Source of the DNA: Variovorax sp. HW608
GTDB lineage: Bacteria; Pseudomonadota; Gammaproteobacteria; Burkholderiales; Burkholderiaceae_C
Length of the DNA stretch: 64,000 bases
Direction: 5' to 3'
Assembly (NCBI RefSeq): GCF_900090195.1
Contig: NZ_LT607803.1
Span: forward strand, 2,108,001 to 2,172,000
The notes beneath the pieces were generated by a model. It did no database searches and had not been told where the DNA came from. It saw only the letters and a program-made list of their open reading frames with translations. A program made the translations under genes and the position numbers. Shown here in pieces: positions 51,710 to 59,633 of the stretch. Position 1 is the stretch's first letter; each line of letters opens with the position of its first letter.

Positions 51710-52687
51710 TTGAACACTCAAAAATCCGCCGCCCGCCTGGCCGTATCCGTTGCGCTCGCCATCTGCAGCGTTGCTGCCGGCGCACAAGCCGCCTATCCCA
51801 GCCAGCCCATCAAGGTCGTCGTGCCATTCCCGCCGGCCGGCGGTACCGACGTGCTCACGCGCCTGGTGGCCAACGAAGTGACGTCGAAGGACGGCAAGTG
51901 GACCTTCATCGTCGACAACAAGCCCGGTGCCGGCGGCAACATCGGCATGGACGCCGTTGCCAAGGCGAAGAAGGACGGCTACAGCGTGGGAACAGGGCAG
52001 ACCGCCAACCTGGCCATCAACCCGGCGCTCTACACGAAGATGCCCTTCGATGCTTCGAAGGATTTCGCGCCGGTGGTGCTCCTGGCATCGCAGCCTCTCG
52101 TGCTGGTGGTGCGGGCCGACTCGCCCATCAGGAACCTGGCCGACCTGAAGGCCCAGGGCCAGAGCAAGCAGTTGACGATGGCTTCGGCCGGCACCGGCAC
52201 CGTGGGCCATGTCGGCGGCGAGATGTTCGCCCGCCGCGCGGGCATCAAGCTGATGCACGTGCCCTACAAGGGCGCCGCTCCTGCCACGACCGATCTGCTG
52301 GGCGGCCAGGTCGACATCTACTTCGCCACCCCGCCCAGCATCATCGCCATGGTCAAGGCCGGAAAGCTGCGCGCCCTGGCCGTCACTTCGCTGGGGCGCA
52401 TCGAAGTGCTGCCCGATGTTCCCACGGTGGCCGAGTCGGGCTACCAGGGCTTCGTCGCCGAGGACTGGAAGGCGCTTGTCGCACCGGCCGGCACGCCGCC
52501 CGAGGCCATTGCCAGGATGAACGAAGCCATGAATGCGGCCCTGAAGCGGCCGGAGGTCATTGCCCGCCTGCGGGACGAAGGGAGCGTCGCGCGCGGCGGT
52601 ACGCCGGCAGAACTCGGCGCCTTCATGAGGAGCGAGCAGGCACGCTGGGGAAGCGCGGTTCGCGAATCGGGCGCCAAGCTCGACTGA
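51710..52687 (+). CDS. Bug/TctC-family periplasmic receptor 1 of the CoA-transferase operon
   Basis: The protein has 325 residues from TTG 51710, the only start in frame with ACAGGAG upstream at suitable spacing; no ATG is available. The signal peptide is about residues 1-26 (AVSVALAICSVAAGAQA). Bug motifs: KVVVPFPPAGGTDVLTRLVAN, VDNKPGAGGNIGMDAVAKA, HVPYKGAAPATTDLLGGQVD and LPDVPTVAESGYQGF. It binds a small carboxylate. No TctA/TctB permease genes are nearby. Confidence 0.9.
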   Translation: MNTQKSAARLAVSVALAICSVAAGAQAAYPSQPIKVVVPFPPAGGTDVLTRLVANEVTSKDGKWTFIVDNKPGAGGNIGMDAVAKAKKDGYSVGTGQTANLAINPALYTKMPFDASKDFAPVVLLASQPLVLVVRADSPIRNLADLKAQGQSKQLTMASAGTGTVGHVGGEMFARRAGIKLMHVPYKGAAPATTDLLGGQVDIYFATPPSIIAMVKAGKLRALAVTSLGRIEVLPDVPTVAESGYQGFVAEDWKALVAPAGTPPEAIARMNEAMNAALKRPEVIARLRDEGSVARGGTPAELGAFMRSEQARWGSAVRESGAKLD

Positions 52688-52716
52688 CATTTCCCTCGGA
52701 CATCCAGGAGACCCCA

Positions 52717-53679
52717 GTGACATTCAACGCCGCTCGCCGCGCCTTCGTCCTCGCCGGCGCCGCATCCCTTATCTGCAACGCTGCGCTGGCTCAGAAGCCC
52801 GTCACCATCATCGTTCCGTATGCGCCCGGCGGCAGCGCCGACCTGGTGACGCGCGTCATCGCGCAGTTCGCTGCGCCTGCCGTCGGCGCGCCGATGATCG
52901 TCGACAACCGCACCGGTGGCGGTGGCGTGGTGGGCTGGGGCGCGGCTGCACGGTCCGCCCCGGACGGCAATACCTTGCTCACCGTCGAGCTCTCCTACGC
53001 CATCGCCGCCGGCCTGATTCCGACGCTGCCCTTCGACCCCAGGACGGCCTTCACCCAGGTCATCACGGCGGTCAAGGTTCCGCACGTCCTGGTCGTCAAT
53101 CCCGCAGTGCCTGCGAAGACGGTGCAGGAGTTCATCGCACTGGCCAAGGCACGACCGGGCAAGCTCAACTATGGCTCCGGCGGCAACGGCACCAACACGC
53201 ACCTGGCCGGCGAACTCTTCAAGAGCACGACGGGCGTCGACATCGTCCACGTCCCGTACAAAGGCGCTGGCGCCGTGCTGACCGACCTCATGGGCAACCA
53301 GGTGCAGGCGCTCATCACCTCCGTGCCGACCGCGCTTCCACATATCAGGAGCGGCAAGCTGCGTGCCCTCATGGTCACGGGCTCCGAGCGCAACGCCATG
53401 CTGCCCGATGTCCCGTCGGCCAAGGAGGCCGGCATTCCCAGGATGGACATGGACTACTGGATCGGCATCGGCGCGCCGGCGGGCACGCCGCAAGCCGTCG
53501 TGGACAAACTGAACAAGGCGTTCGTCGCGTCTCTCGCCCAGCCCGACGCCAGGAAGAAGATCGCCGAGATGGGCCTGACGGTGGTCGCCAACACGCCCGC
53601 GCAGGCCACGCAATTGGTCAACAGCGAGATCGAGCGCTGGAGCGCGGTCATCAAGCAGGCCGGCATCAAGGCCGACTGA
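52717..53679 (+). CDS. Bug/TctC-family periplasmic receptor 2 of the CoA-transferase operon
   Basis: The protein has 320 residues from GTG 52717, with CCAGGAGACC upstream. The signal peptide is about 1-25 (RRAFVLAGAASLICNAALAQ). Motifs: TIIVPYAPGGSADLVTRVIAQ, VDNRTGGGGVVGWGAAARS, LNYGSGGNGTNTHLAGELF and HVPYKGAGAVLTDLMGNQVQ. It is clearly homologous to but diverged from the receptor 29 bases upstream. Having two receptors in one operon suggests either two related substrates or one redundant or regulatory receptor. Confidence 0.9.
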   Translation: MTFNAARRAFVLAGAASLICNAALAQKPVTIIVPYAPGGSADLVTRVIAQFAAPAVGAPMIVDNRTGGGGVVGWGAAARSAPDGNTLLTVELSYAIAAGLIPTLPFDPRTAFTQVITAVKVPHVLVVNPAVPAKTVQEFIALAKARPGKLNYGSGGNGTNTHLAGELFKSTTGVDIVHVPYKGAGAVLTDLMGNQVQALITSVPTALPHIRSGKLRALMVTGSERNAMLPDVPSAKEAGIPRMDMDYWIGIGAPAGTPQAVVDKLNKAFVASLAQPDARKKIAEMGLTVVANTPAQATQLVNSEIERWSAVIKQAGIKAD

Positions 53680-53689
53680 GGAGGGCGCC

Positions 53690-54889
53690 ATGACAAACCC
53701 GCTGCGCGGCATCCGCGTCCTCGACCTCACCAATGTGCTCGCCGGGCCCTTCGCCTGCCACCAACTGGCCCACATGGGCGCCGACGTCATCAAGGTCGAG
53801 ACCCGCAACGGCGGCGACCTGGCCCGACAGCTGGGTGCCGACCCGGAGCTGAACAAGCGCCACATGGGCGTCTCGTTCCTGGCGCAGAACCCGGGCAAGC
53901 GCTCCATCACCATCGACTTCAAGCACCCGACCGGCAAGGAAGTCTTTCGCAAGCTCGTGCGCACGGCCGACGTGCTGGTCGAGAACTTCCGGCCCGGCGT
54001 CATGAAACGCCTGGGACTCGGGTACGAAGACCTCCTGGAGGAGAACCCCAGGCTCATCTACTGCGCCATCTCGGGCTTTGGCCAGGACGGGCCGCTGCGC
54101 GACCTGCCGGCCTATGACCAGATCATCCAGGGCATGTCCGGCGTCATGAGCATCACCGGGGCGCCCGAGAACGCCCCGTACCGTGTCGGCTACCCGGTCG
54201 CCGACACGATCGGCGGCATCACTGCGGCATTCGCGGTCGCCGCTGCCTTGGCGGACCGTGAGCGCAGCGGCGGAACCTTCATCGACGTTTCGATGCTCGA
54301 AGCCGTCATGGCTACGATGGGATGGGCGGTTTCGAACCACCTGATTGCCGGCCGCGAACCCAGGCCCATGGGCAACGAGAACGTCACCGCCAGCCCGTCC
54401 GGGACCTTCCGTACCGGTGACGGGCTTCTCAACATCGCTGCCAACAAGCAAGAGCAATTCGAGGCCGTGTGCCGTGTCGTGGGCCGACCCGAGCTCGTGG
54501 CCGACCCTCGCTTCAGCGAGCGCCAGGCCCGCCTGCAGCACCGGGTTGAACTCAAGGCGCTCCTCGAGGAAGCCATGGCCGCCAGGTCCACGGACGATTG
54601 GTGGAAGCGATTCAACCAGGCTGGCGTGCCCGCTGGCCCCGTCTACTCGGTACCTCAGGCGCTCGACCACCCCCAGGTGGCCGGACGCGGCATGGTCGGC
54701 AGCTTCGCCAACGCGCCCGGTGTCGGACGGGACATCCGCCTGGTGCGCACCGGTTTCAAGGTCAACGGCCAGGCACCTCGTGTCGACGCACCGCCCCCGA
54801 CCCTGGGGCAGCACTCCGAGGAAATCCTGGCCGACCTGGGTTACTCGCCTCTGGAAATCGAGGCGCTGAAAGAGGAGAAGGCGGTATGA
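53690..54889 (+). CDS. Class III CoA-transferase (CaiB/BaiF family)
   Basis: The protein has 399 residues. It starts PLRGIRVLDLTNVLAGPFACHQLAHMGADVIKVE (given in parts), the family N terminus. The catalytic Asp is at about residue 172 in YPVADTIGGITAA. DVSMLEAVMATMG (about 200) and a C-terminal PHxQARG-type region (DHPQVAGRGMVG) follow. It moves CoA between carboxylic acids through an aspartyl-CoA anhydride. With the lyase next door, it would activate the hydroxy acid released by the amidohydrolase. GGAGGGCGCC precedes the ATG. Confidence 0.93.
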   Translation: MTNPLRGIRVLDLTNVLAGPFACHQLAHMGADVIKVETRNGGDLARQLGADPELNKRHMGVSFLAQNPGKRSITIDFKHPTGKEVFRKLVRTADVLVENFRPGVMKRLGLGYEDLLEENPRLIYCAISGFGQDGPLRDLPAYDQIIQGMSGVMSITGAPENAPYRVGYPVADTIGGITAAFAVAAALADRERSGGTFIDVSMLEAVMATMGWAVSNHLIAGREPRPMGNENVTASPSGTFRTGDGLLNIAANKQEQFEAVCRVVGRPELVADPRFSERQARLQHRVELKALLEEAMAARSTDDWWKRFNQAGVPAGPVYSVPQALDHPQVAGRGMVGSFANAPGVGRDIRLVRTGFKVNGQAPRVDAPPPTLGQHSEEILADLGYSPLEIEALKEEKAV

Positions 54890-55725
54890 CGGATACGACG
54901 CAGGACGCACGCAAGATGACCGAAGACTGGTGGCGCACGAGCATCATCGACATGTCCCCCGGGGTCATCCGCTATCGCGGCTATCCCATCGAGGACCTGA
55001 TCCGCGAGCGCGTCAGCCTGGCACAGATGATCTGGTTGATGACACGCGGCGAACTGCCTACCCGCGTCCAGGCAGAGCTCCTGGAGGCCGCATTGATGGC
55101 GGCGGTCGATCACGGTCCGCAGGCGCCGAGCATTGCCATCGCGCGAATGGCGGCAACCTGCGGCGTCGGCTTGAACAGCGCCATGGCCTCCGCCGTCAAC
55201 GTCCTCGGCGACGTTCACGGGGGCGCTGGCGAGCAGGCGGTGGAACTCTATGAAGACATCGCGCGGCGGATGGACGGCGGTGCAACCGAAGACGACGCAG
55301 TCGCCGCCGGCCTTCAAGCGTTCGTCGAGGTCCACGGCAAGGTGATCTCGGGGTTTGGCCATCGCTTCCACCCGATCGACCCGCGCAGTGCCCCGCTCCT
55401 CGAACTCGTCGACGAGGCGGCCAGGAAGGGCGAGGTGAGCGGCGAGTTCGCGCGCATTGGCCGGGCCGTCGAAGCGAAGCTCGGCGCAGGCAAGGGCAAG
55501 CCGATTCCGATGAACATCGATGGGGCCACTGCGGTCATCTACGCCGAGCTCGGATTTCCCGCGCCACTGGCTCGCGGGCTCTTCTGCCTGTCGAGGTCGG
55601 TCGGCGTACTTGCTCACGCGTGGGAACAAACGCAGCAAGGCGGGCGCATCAAGGGTCCGATTCCCCGGCAGTTCATCCCGACGTACGAAGGCCGGGACAA
55701 GAGGAAGGTGCCGTCACAAGGGTGA
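54886..55725 (+). CDS. Citryl-CoA-lyase-like protein of the citrate-synthase superfamily
   Basis: The protein has 279 residues, shorter than citrate synthase (about 400-430). It keeps the superfamily active-site landmarks: LGDVHGGAGEQAVEL (His, compare His274 of citrate synthase, about 104), ISGFGHRFHPIDPR (His, compare His320, about 153) and MNIDGATAVIYAELGFP (Asp, compare Asp375, about 208). Short members with this pattern are citryl-CoA or related lyases. The ATG overlaps the CoA-transferase stop (ATGA), indicating a shared pathway: activate as CoA ester, then split to acetyl-CoA (or propionyl-CoA) plus a 2-oxo acid. Its end overlaps the convergent TPR gene by 12 bases. Confidence 0.85.
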   Translation: MTDTTQDARKMTEDWWRTSIIDMSPGVIRYRGYPIEDLIRERVSLAQMIWLMTRGELPTRVQAELLEAALMAAVDHGPQAPSIAIARMAATCGVGLNSAMASAVNVLGDVHGGAGEQAVELYEDIARRMDGGATEDDAVAAGLQAFVEVHGKVISGFGHRFHPIDPRSAPLLELVDEAARKGEVSGEFARIGRAVEAKLGAGKGKPIPMNIDGATAVIYAELGFPAPLARGLFCLSRSVGVLAHAWEQTQQGGRIKGPIPRQFIPTYEGRDKRKVPSQG

Positions 55726-56394
55726 GCGCTGCCTGAGCCTGGCGAGGCGCTCCTTGGCCACACCCGCCGCTTCGGACTGCGGATACGCCTTCACGAGGTC
55801 TTCGAACGTCCTGCGGGCCGATTTGACGTCCATGAGTTCGAGCTGGCAGTTGCCCAGCCAGAGCAGCGCAGAAGCCTTGTAGCCGCTTTGCGGATAGCGT
55901 CTCACGAAAGACGCAAATGCGACCTGCGCCTTGGCAAAGTTGCCTTTGTGAAAAGCGGCAAGCGCCGCGTCGAAGGCCTGCGTCTCGGCTGCCTCGGCGA
56001 CGAACTCCGGGCCATCCACCGCGACTTTGGCCGGCTCGGACATGCGCATGGTTTCGATGTCATGTGTCAGCGTCTCGTTTTGTCCGCGCAAGGTCGCCAA
56101 TTCGTCGTGCAACTGCTCGATCTCGTTGGAAAGATCGAGCACGCTGCGACGAAGCTGGGCATTGTCTTCATTGGTTCTTGCCAGCTCCTCGGTCGAGCGC
56201 TGCCGGGAAGTTTCGACCCTTTGCCGCAACTCGATGGCGCTTGCGCTCGAGACGGCAAACAGGCCCTGGCCCACGGTGCAGCCCATCGTGCAGGCCGCAC
56301 CCGCGCCGATCAATGCGGCACACACCACTCGGGAAAGTTCGGCCCACCCAGCGACGCCGTTCGGCGGGCCGAGCGCGGCCGCCGACGTTTCCAT
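55714..56394 (-). CDS. CpoB/YbgF-like TPR protein with N-terminal anchor
   Basis: The protein has 226 residues. An N-terminal hydrophobic segment (about 18-40) with GCTVGQGLF may be a signal or anchor. A coiled coil (about 50-115) contains ELRQRVETSRQRSTEEL and IEQLHDELATLRGQNETLTHDI. TPR/YbgF repeats follow (about 135-225): FDAALAAFHKGNFAKAQVAF, FVRRYPQSGYKASALLWLGN and SARRTFEDLVKAYPQSEAAG. The coiled coil plus FxxYPxSxxAxxAxYWLGxxxxAxxxYxxA pattern matches YbgF/CpoB, a Tol-Pal-linked division protein, but tol-pal genes are absent, so it is a paralogue. It overlaps the end of the lyase gene. Confidence 0.8.
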   Translation of the reverse strand: METSAAALGPPNGVAGWAELSRVVCAALIGAGAACTMGCTVGQGLFAVSSASAIELRQRVETSRQRSTEELARTNEDNAQLRRSVLDLSNEIEQLHDELATLRGQNETLTHDIETMRMSEPAKVAVDGPEFVAEAAETQAFDAALAAFHKGNFAKAQVAFASFVRRYPQSGYKASALLWLGNCQLELMDVKSARRTFEDLVKAYPQSEAAGVAKERLARLRQRSPL

Positions 56395-56403
56395 TCGCCC
56401 ATC

Positions 56404-57123
56404 TTATGGCGCCGGCATGGCCCTGAGGCGTTGTAAAGATCTGGAGACTCCAACCGGAGAACGATCTGGTCCGCCAGCGCCCGAGGCCACGTCCAGCAAC
56501 AGCCGGACCCGCGCCCGGAGCGCCGGGATCACTTCCTCGTCGAACCACGGGTTGCGGCGCAGCCAGATGTTGTTGCGCGGGCTCGGGTGGGGCAGGGGAA
56601 GCACGCCCGGCCAATGGTCCCGCCACGCGCGGACCGTCTCGGTCACCCCGATCCTCGCGCGACGACCGAGATGCCAGGCCTGCGCGTACTGGCCGATCGC
56701 GAGCGTCAGTTCGATCCGGGGCAGCGCGCCCAGCACCCGATCGCGCCACGCCGGGGCGCATTCCGGCCGCGGCGGCAGATCACCCGATGCGCCGGTCCCG
56801 GGATAGCAGAAGCCCATCGGCACGATGGCGATGAGGGTGGGGTCGTAGAAGGTGTCGTTGTCGACGCCCATCCACAGGCGCAGGCGATCGCCGCTCGCGT
56901 CGTCGAAGGGGATGCCGCTGCAATCCACCTTCCTGCCCGGCGCCTGGCCCGCGATGAGGATGCGCGCGGCAGGATGCGCCTGCAGCACCGGCCTCGGCGG
57001 CTTGGGCAGTCGCGCCGCGCACAGGGTGCACGCGCGGATCTCGCGCAGCAAGGGGCCGAGGGAGCGCGAGGTCAGGTCGCCGTGGCTGGGGGAGATCGAA
57101 TCGGGGGCGTGCGTGGTGGTCAT
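56404..57123 (-). CDS. Uracil-DNA-glycosylase-superfamily protein
   Basis: The 239-residue protein has the N-terminal RACTLCAARLPKPPRPV region (one CxxC pair), motif 1 ILIAGQAPGRKVDCSGIPFDDASG (about 52-75, in part) and the late LPHPSPRNNIWLRRNPWF motif (about 185-202). The spacing fits the family 4/5-like UDGs. In these the GQAPG loop and the HPSPxN loop form the uracil pocket. The FeS ligand set of family 4 is incomplete (only one CxxC), so this may be a family member with a different base specificity. It is cytosolic. GGAATGACC precedes the ATG. Confidence 0.8.
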   Translation of the reverse strand: MTTTHAPDSISPSHGDLTSRSLGPLLREIRACTLCAARLPKPPRPVLQAHPAARILIAGQAPGRKVDCSGIPFDDASGDRLRLWMGVDNDTFYDPTLIAIVPMGFCYPGTGASGDLPPRPECAPAWRDRVLGALPRIELTLAIGQYAQAWHLGRRARIGVTETVRAWRDHWPGVLPLPHPSPRNNIWLRRNPWFDEEVIPALRARVRLLLDVASGAGGPDRSPVGVSRSLQRLRAMPAP

Positions 57124-57185
57124 TCCTGAACGGACGAGACGGGCGTCGAACCCGCTCGCCAGTATAGGGAGCCGCCCCGCGCCTT

Positions 57186-58337
57186 TCAGCCGACGAAGTA
57201 GCCTTGCGTATTCAGCATCGTCTGGCTGACGAAGCTGCTCGCGCGGCCGCCGTCCGCATACTCGATGCGCCAGCCGTCGACGTCGATCGAGCGGCGGCGC
57301 TGGAACTCGGCGAGCACCTTGGCGCGCGACGGATTCGCGCCCGCGCCCGCGATCACCTGCGCGGCGTAGCGGCCGGCGAGGTAGCCGGCCAGGCTCACCG
57401 GCGTCGGGGCCTCGTCGAACAGGCGCTGCAGCGCATCGCGGTACGCCCGCACCACCGGCACCTTGCTGGAACGCGGATTGGGCACGACCTGCGTGAAGAT
57501 GATCGGCACCGACTTGCCGGGATTGAGCTGCAGGAAGGTGTTGGTGTCGACGTCGGCCAGGCACACCACGTAGCGCTGCGTGCCGCGCCGGCTCAGGCCC
57601 TGCGTGAACTGCGCGAGCTCGATGCCCGCGCCCATGAAGACGAGGAAGAAGGGCGCATCCGGCCGCAGCTGCGCTGCGTAGGTCGCCGGGTCCTGCCCGG
57701 CCGGGATGGCCAGCGTGCGCAGCTTGATCTTGAGCCGGCCGCCGATCGCCTCGGTGCCTGCGCGCAGGGCCTCGGCACGCGCCGGGTTCGGGTACACGAT
57801 GCCGAGCTCGGAAACGCCCATCTCGGCGAGGTTCTTGAGCACGTAGCGCATCTGGTCCTCGCGCGAGGCGAAGAGGCTGAACACCCGCGGATCGCGGTCG
57901 AACTGCGAATCGGCGAGCCACGGTGCGACATGGGCGATGTCCATCTTGGCCGCGGCCGCTTCCTTGAGGCTGGCGAGCGCCAGAGCCTCGCCCACCGTGC
58001 CGAGCAGGGCCACCTGGCTGGGGTCGTTCTTGACGAGCTGGATCGCGTTGCGCGCCGAGATGTCGGTGCCGTCGGTCTCCACGGTGGCAAGCTGCGGCGC
58101 CGTGCCGTTGGCCTTGTGCAGCTCGGCGAAGGCAAGGCGGATGCCGGTTGCGTAGTCGCGGGAGAATTCCTGTTGGTCCGGCGACATGTCGAGCAGCTGC
58201 GTGACGCGCGGCCCCGCGCTGTCGGCGGCACGTGGCTGGGCGATGGCGAGCATCGGAACACCGGCCACGGCGCACGCGGCGGTGGCGGCCGCGGCCTGGA
58301 GCAGGTGGCGGCGCTGAAGAGACTTCTGTGGATTCAT
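57186..58337 (-). CDS. Type-I periplasmic substrate-binding protein (branched-chain-amino-acid type)
   Basis: The protein has 383 residues. The signal region is QRRHLLQAAAATAACAVAG (about 8-26), with cleavage near AIAQP. Two Rossmann-like lobes follow: VTQLLDMSPDQQEFSRDYATGIRLAFAELH, a VALLGTVGEALALASLKEA hinge segment, AEMGVSELGIVYPNPARAEA and DVDTNTFLQLNPG. These match the LivJ/ANF-receptor superfamily. No ABC permease genes are adjacent, so it may be an orphan receptor or a sensor input. The direct neighbour is a UDG-family gene. Confidence 0.85.
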   Translation of the reverse strand: MNPQKSLQRRHLLQAAAATAACAVAGVPMLAIAQPRAADSAGPRVTQLLDMSPDQQEFSRDYATGIRLAFAELHKANGTAPQLATVETDGTDISARNAIQLVKNDPSQVALLGTVGEALALASLKEAAAAKMDIAHVAPWLADSQFDRDPRVFSLFASREDQMRYVLKNLAEMGVSELGIVYPNPARAEALRAGTEAIGGRLKIKLRTLAIPAGQDPATYAAQLRPDAPFFLVFMGAGIELAQFTQGLSRRGTQRYVVCLADVDTNTFLQLNPGKSVPIIFTQVVPNPRSSKVPVVRAYRDALQRLFDEAPTPVSLAGYLAGRYAAQVIAGAGANPSRAKVLAEFQRRRSIDVDGWRIEYADGGRASSFVSQTMLNTQGYFVG

Positions 58338-58426
58338 GCGGCGCGAGGCTATGAGGCCCGCATGACAAGGCCGCGTCGGGTGGCTCCCCTGGCGTGAACT
58401 AGATCACGCACGCCCGGGTTTTCGGT

Positions 58427-59623
58427 TCAGCGCAGCACGATCAGCTGCAGCGCGGTGCGCAGGCCGCTTTCGTAGGCCTCGTCGGATGGGATGGCGCCGC
58501 CCGGGCGCGCGATGGCACCGCCTTGCGGCGCGGCGGCCGGCCCCGCGGCCTGGCCGCTGCCGGGCAGCGCATCCGCCCAGCGCGACGCCGGCAGCATCAC
58601 GGGCTCATCGCGTCCCGGCAGCACCATGCCCGCGAGACGGCCCGCGGCATCGAGCACCGGCCCGCCATGCGTGGCCCCGGCGACGCCGATGCCGAGCCTG
58701 CGCGGCGCGTCGCCGTTCTGCAGCGTGCCGAAGAAGCCCTGGCTCAGCCACGGCCAGGCGGGGCTCGCGTCCTCCTGCGCGGCGTATTCGAATGCGAAGC
58801 CCGCGCTTCCCGCGAAAGGATCGCGCGCGGCCAGCGGCGGCAGGCCTTCGGCGGGCAGCGGCGGATCGAGCCGCAGCACCGTGACCGCCAAGGGCGCCAG
58901 CGGCTGCGCCGCGGCATCCGCATGCGCGCGCGTGGCCCGGCCCAGGCCGTCGCGCACCCAGATCGCCTTTGCTGCGTCGGGCGCGAGCGCAGCGCTCGGC
59001 ACCAGCGCCATCGTCCCGTTGCCGATCAAGACGCCGCCCGACACCACGCGGGCCGCCTCGGCGACCGGGGGCTGGTCGCCCGCCAGCAGCGGCTGCGGCG
59101 CCATGCGATGCGGTGTCCGCAGCAGCGATCCGGTCGCGACCGGCGCGGGCGATGCGAAGGCGCGGCGCACCTCGAGGGCAACCGGATCCTGCGGCAGGCG
59201 GCCCAGCGTCTCGCGCAGCACGCGGTCGGCGAAATCGTTCTGTCCGCCCGCGCGCAGCAGCCACGCATAGAGGCCGCCCGCGGGCCCGGATTCGAGGTGC
59301 GCGCCAGCCACGTGGGCGCAGAAGGCGAGGGCCCGGCGGTACTGTCCGGCCTGCATGGAGGCGCGCACCAGGCCCATCTCGGTGTCGGGCGCGTGCAGCA
59401 TCATGGCCGCGCGTTCGAAGGTGTCGGTGGCCGCCGGGACTTCGCCGCGCGCGAGTTCGCCTTCGGCCTGCGCCAGCAGCTTCGCGCGGGCATCCATCAG
59501 CGCCGGATCGTTCACCCGGAAGTCGGTGATCTCGGCAGCGGCGCGCGGCTCCTGCGCGCCGGCATGCAGCGGCAGCGCGCCCGCGAGCACCGCCATCAAC
59601 AGAACGCCGGCTCCGGGTCGCAA
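58427..59623 (-). CDS. Secreted TPR plus inactive trypsin-like-fold protein
   Basis: The protein has 398 residues from TTG 59623 (GAGGAAAGC upstream). The signal peptide is about 5-26. Residues about 40-160 are helical repeats of TPR character (ARAKLLAQAEGELARGEVPAATDTFERAAMM, MQAGQYRRALAFCAHVAG). Residues about 190-370 have the order of a trypsin-like fold: GGVLIGNGTMALVPSAAL where the catalytic His motif is expected, AVTVLRLDPP at the Asp region, and VAGATHGGPVLDAAGRLAGMV at the Ser region. In the last motif His replaces the nucleophile Ser and the His motif is also changed, so it is probably a binding protein and not a protease. Confidence 0.7.
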   Translation of the reverse strand: MRPGAGVLLMAVLAGALPLHAGAQEPRAAAEITDFRVNDPALMDARAKLLAQAEGELARGEVPAATDTFERAAMMLHAPDTEMGLVRASMQAGQYRRALAFCAHVAGAHLESGPAGGLYAWLLRAGGQNDFADRVLRETLGRLPQDPVALEVRRAFASPAPVATGSLLRTPHRMAPQPLLAGDQPPVAEAARVVSGGVLIGNGTMALVPSAALAPDAAKAIWVRDGLGRATRAHADAAAQPLAPLAVTVLRLDPPLPAEGLPPLAARDPFAGSAGFAFEYAAQEDASPAWPWLSQGFFGTLQNGDAPRRLGIGVAGATHGGPVLDAAGRLAGMVLPGRDEPVMLPASRWADALPGSGQAAGPAAAPQGGAIARPGGAIPSDEAYESGLRTALQLIVLR

Positions 59624-59633
59624 CGCGCTTTCC

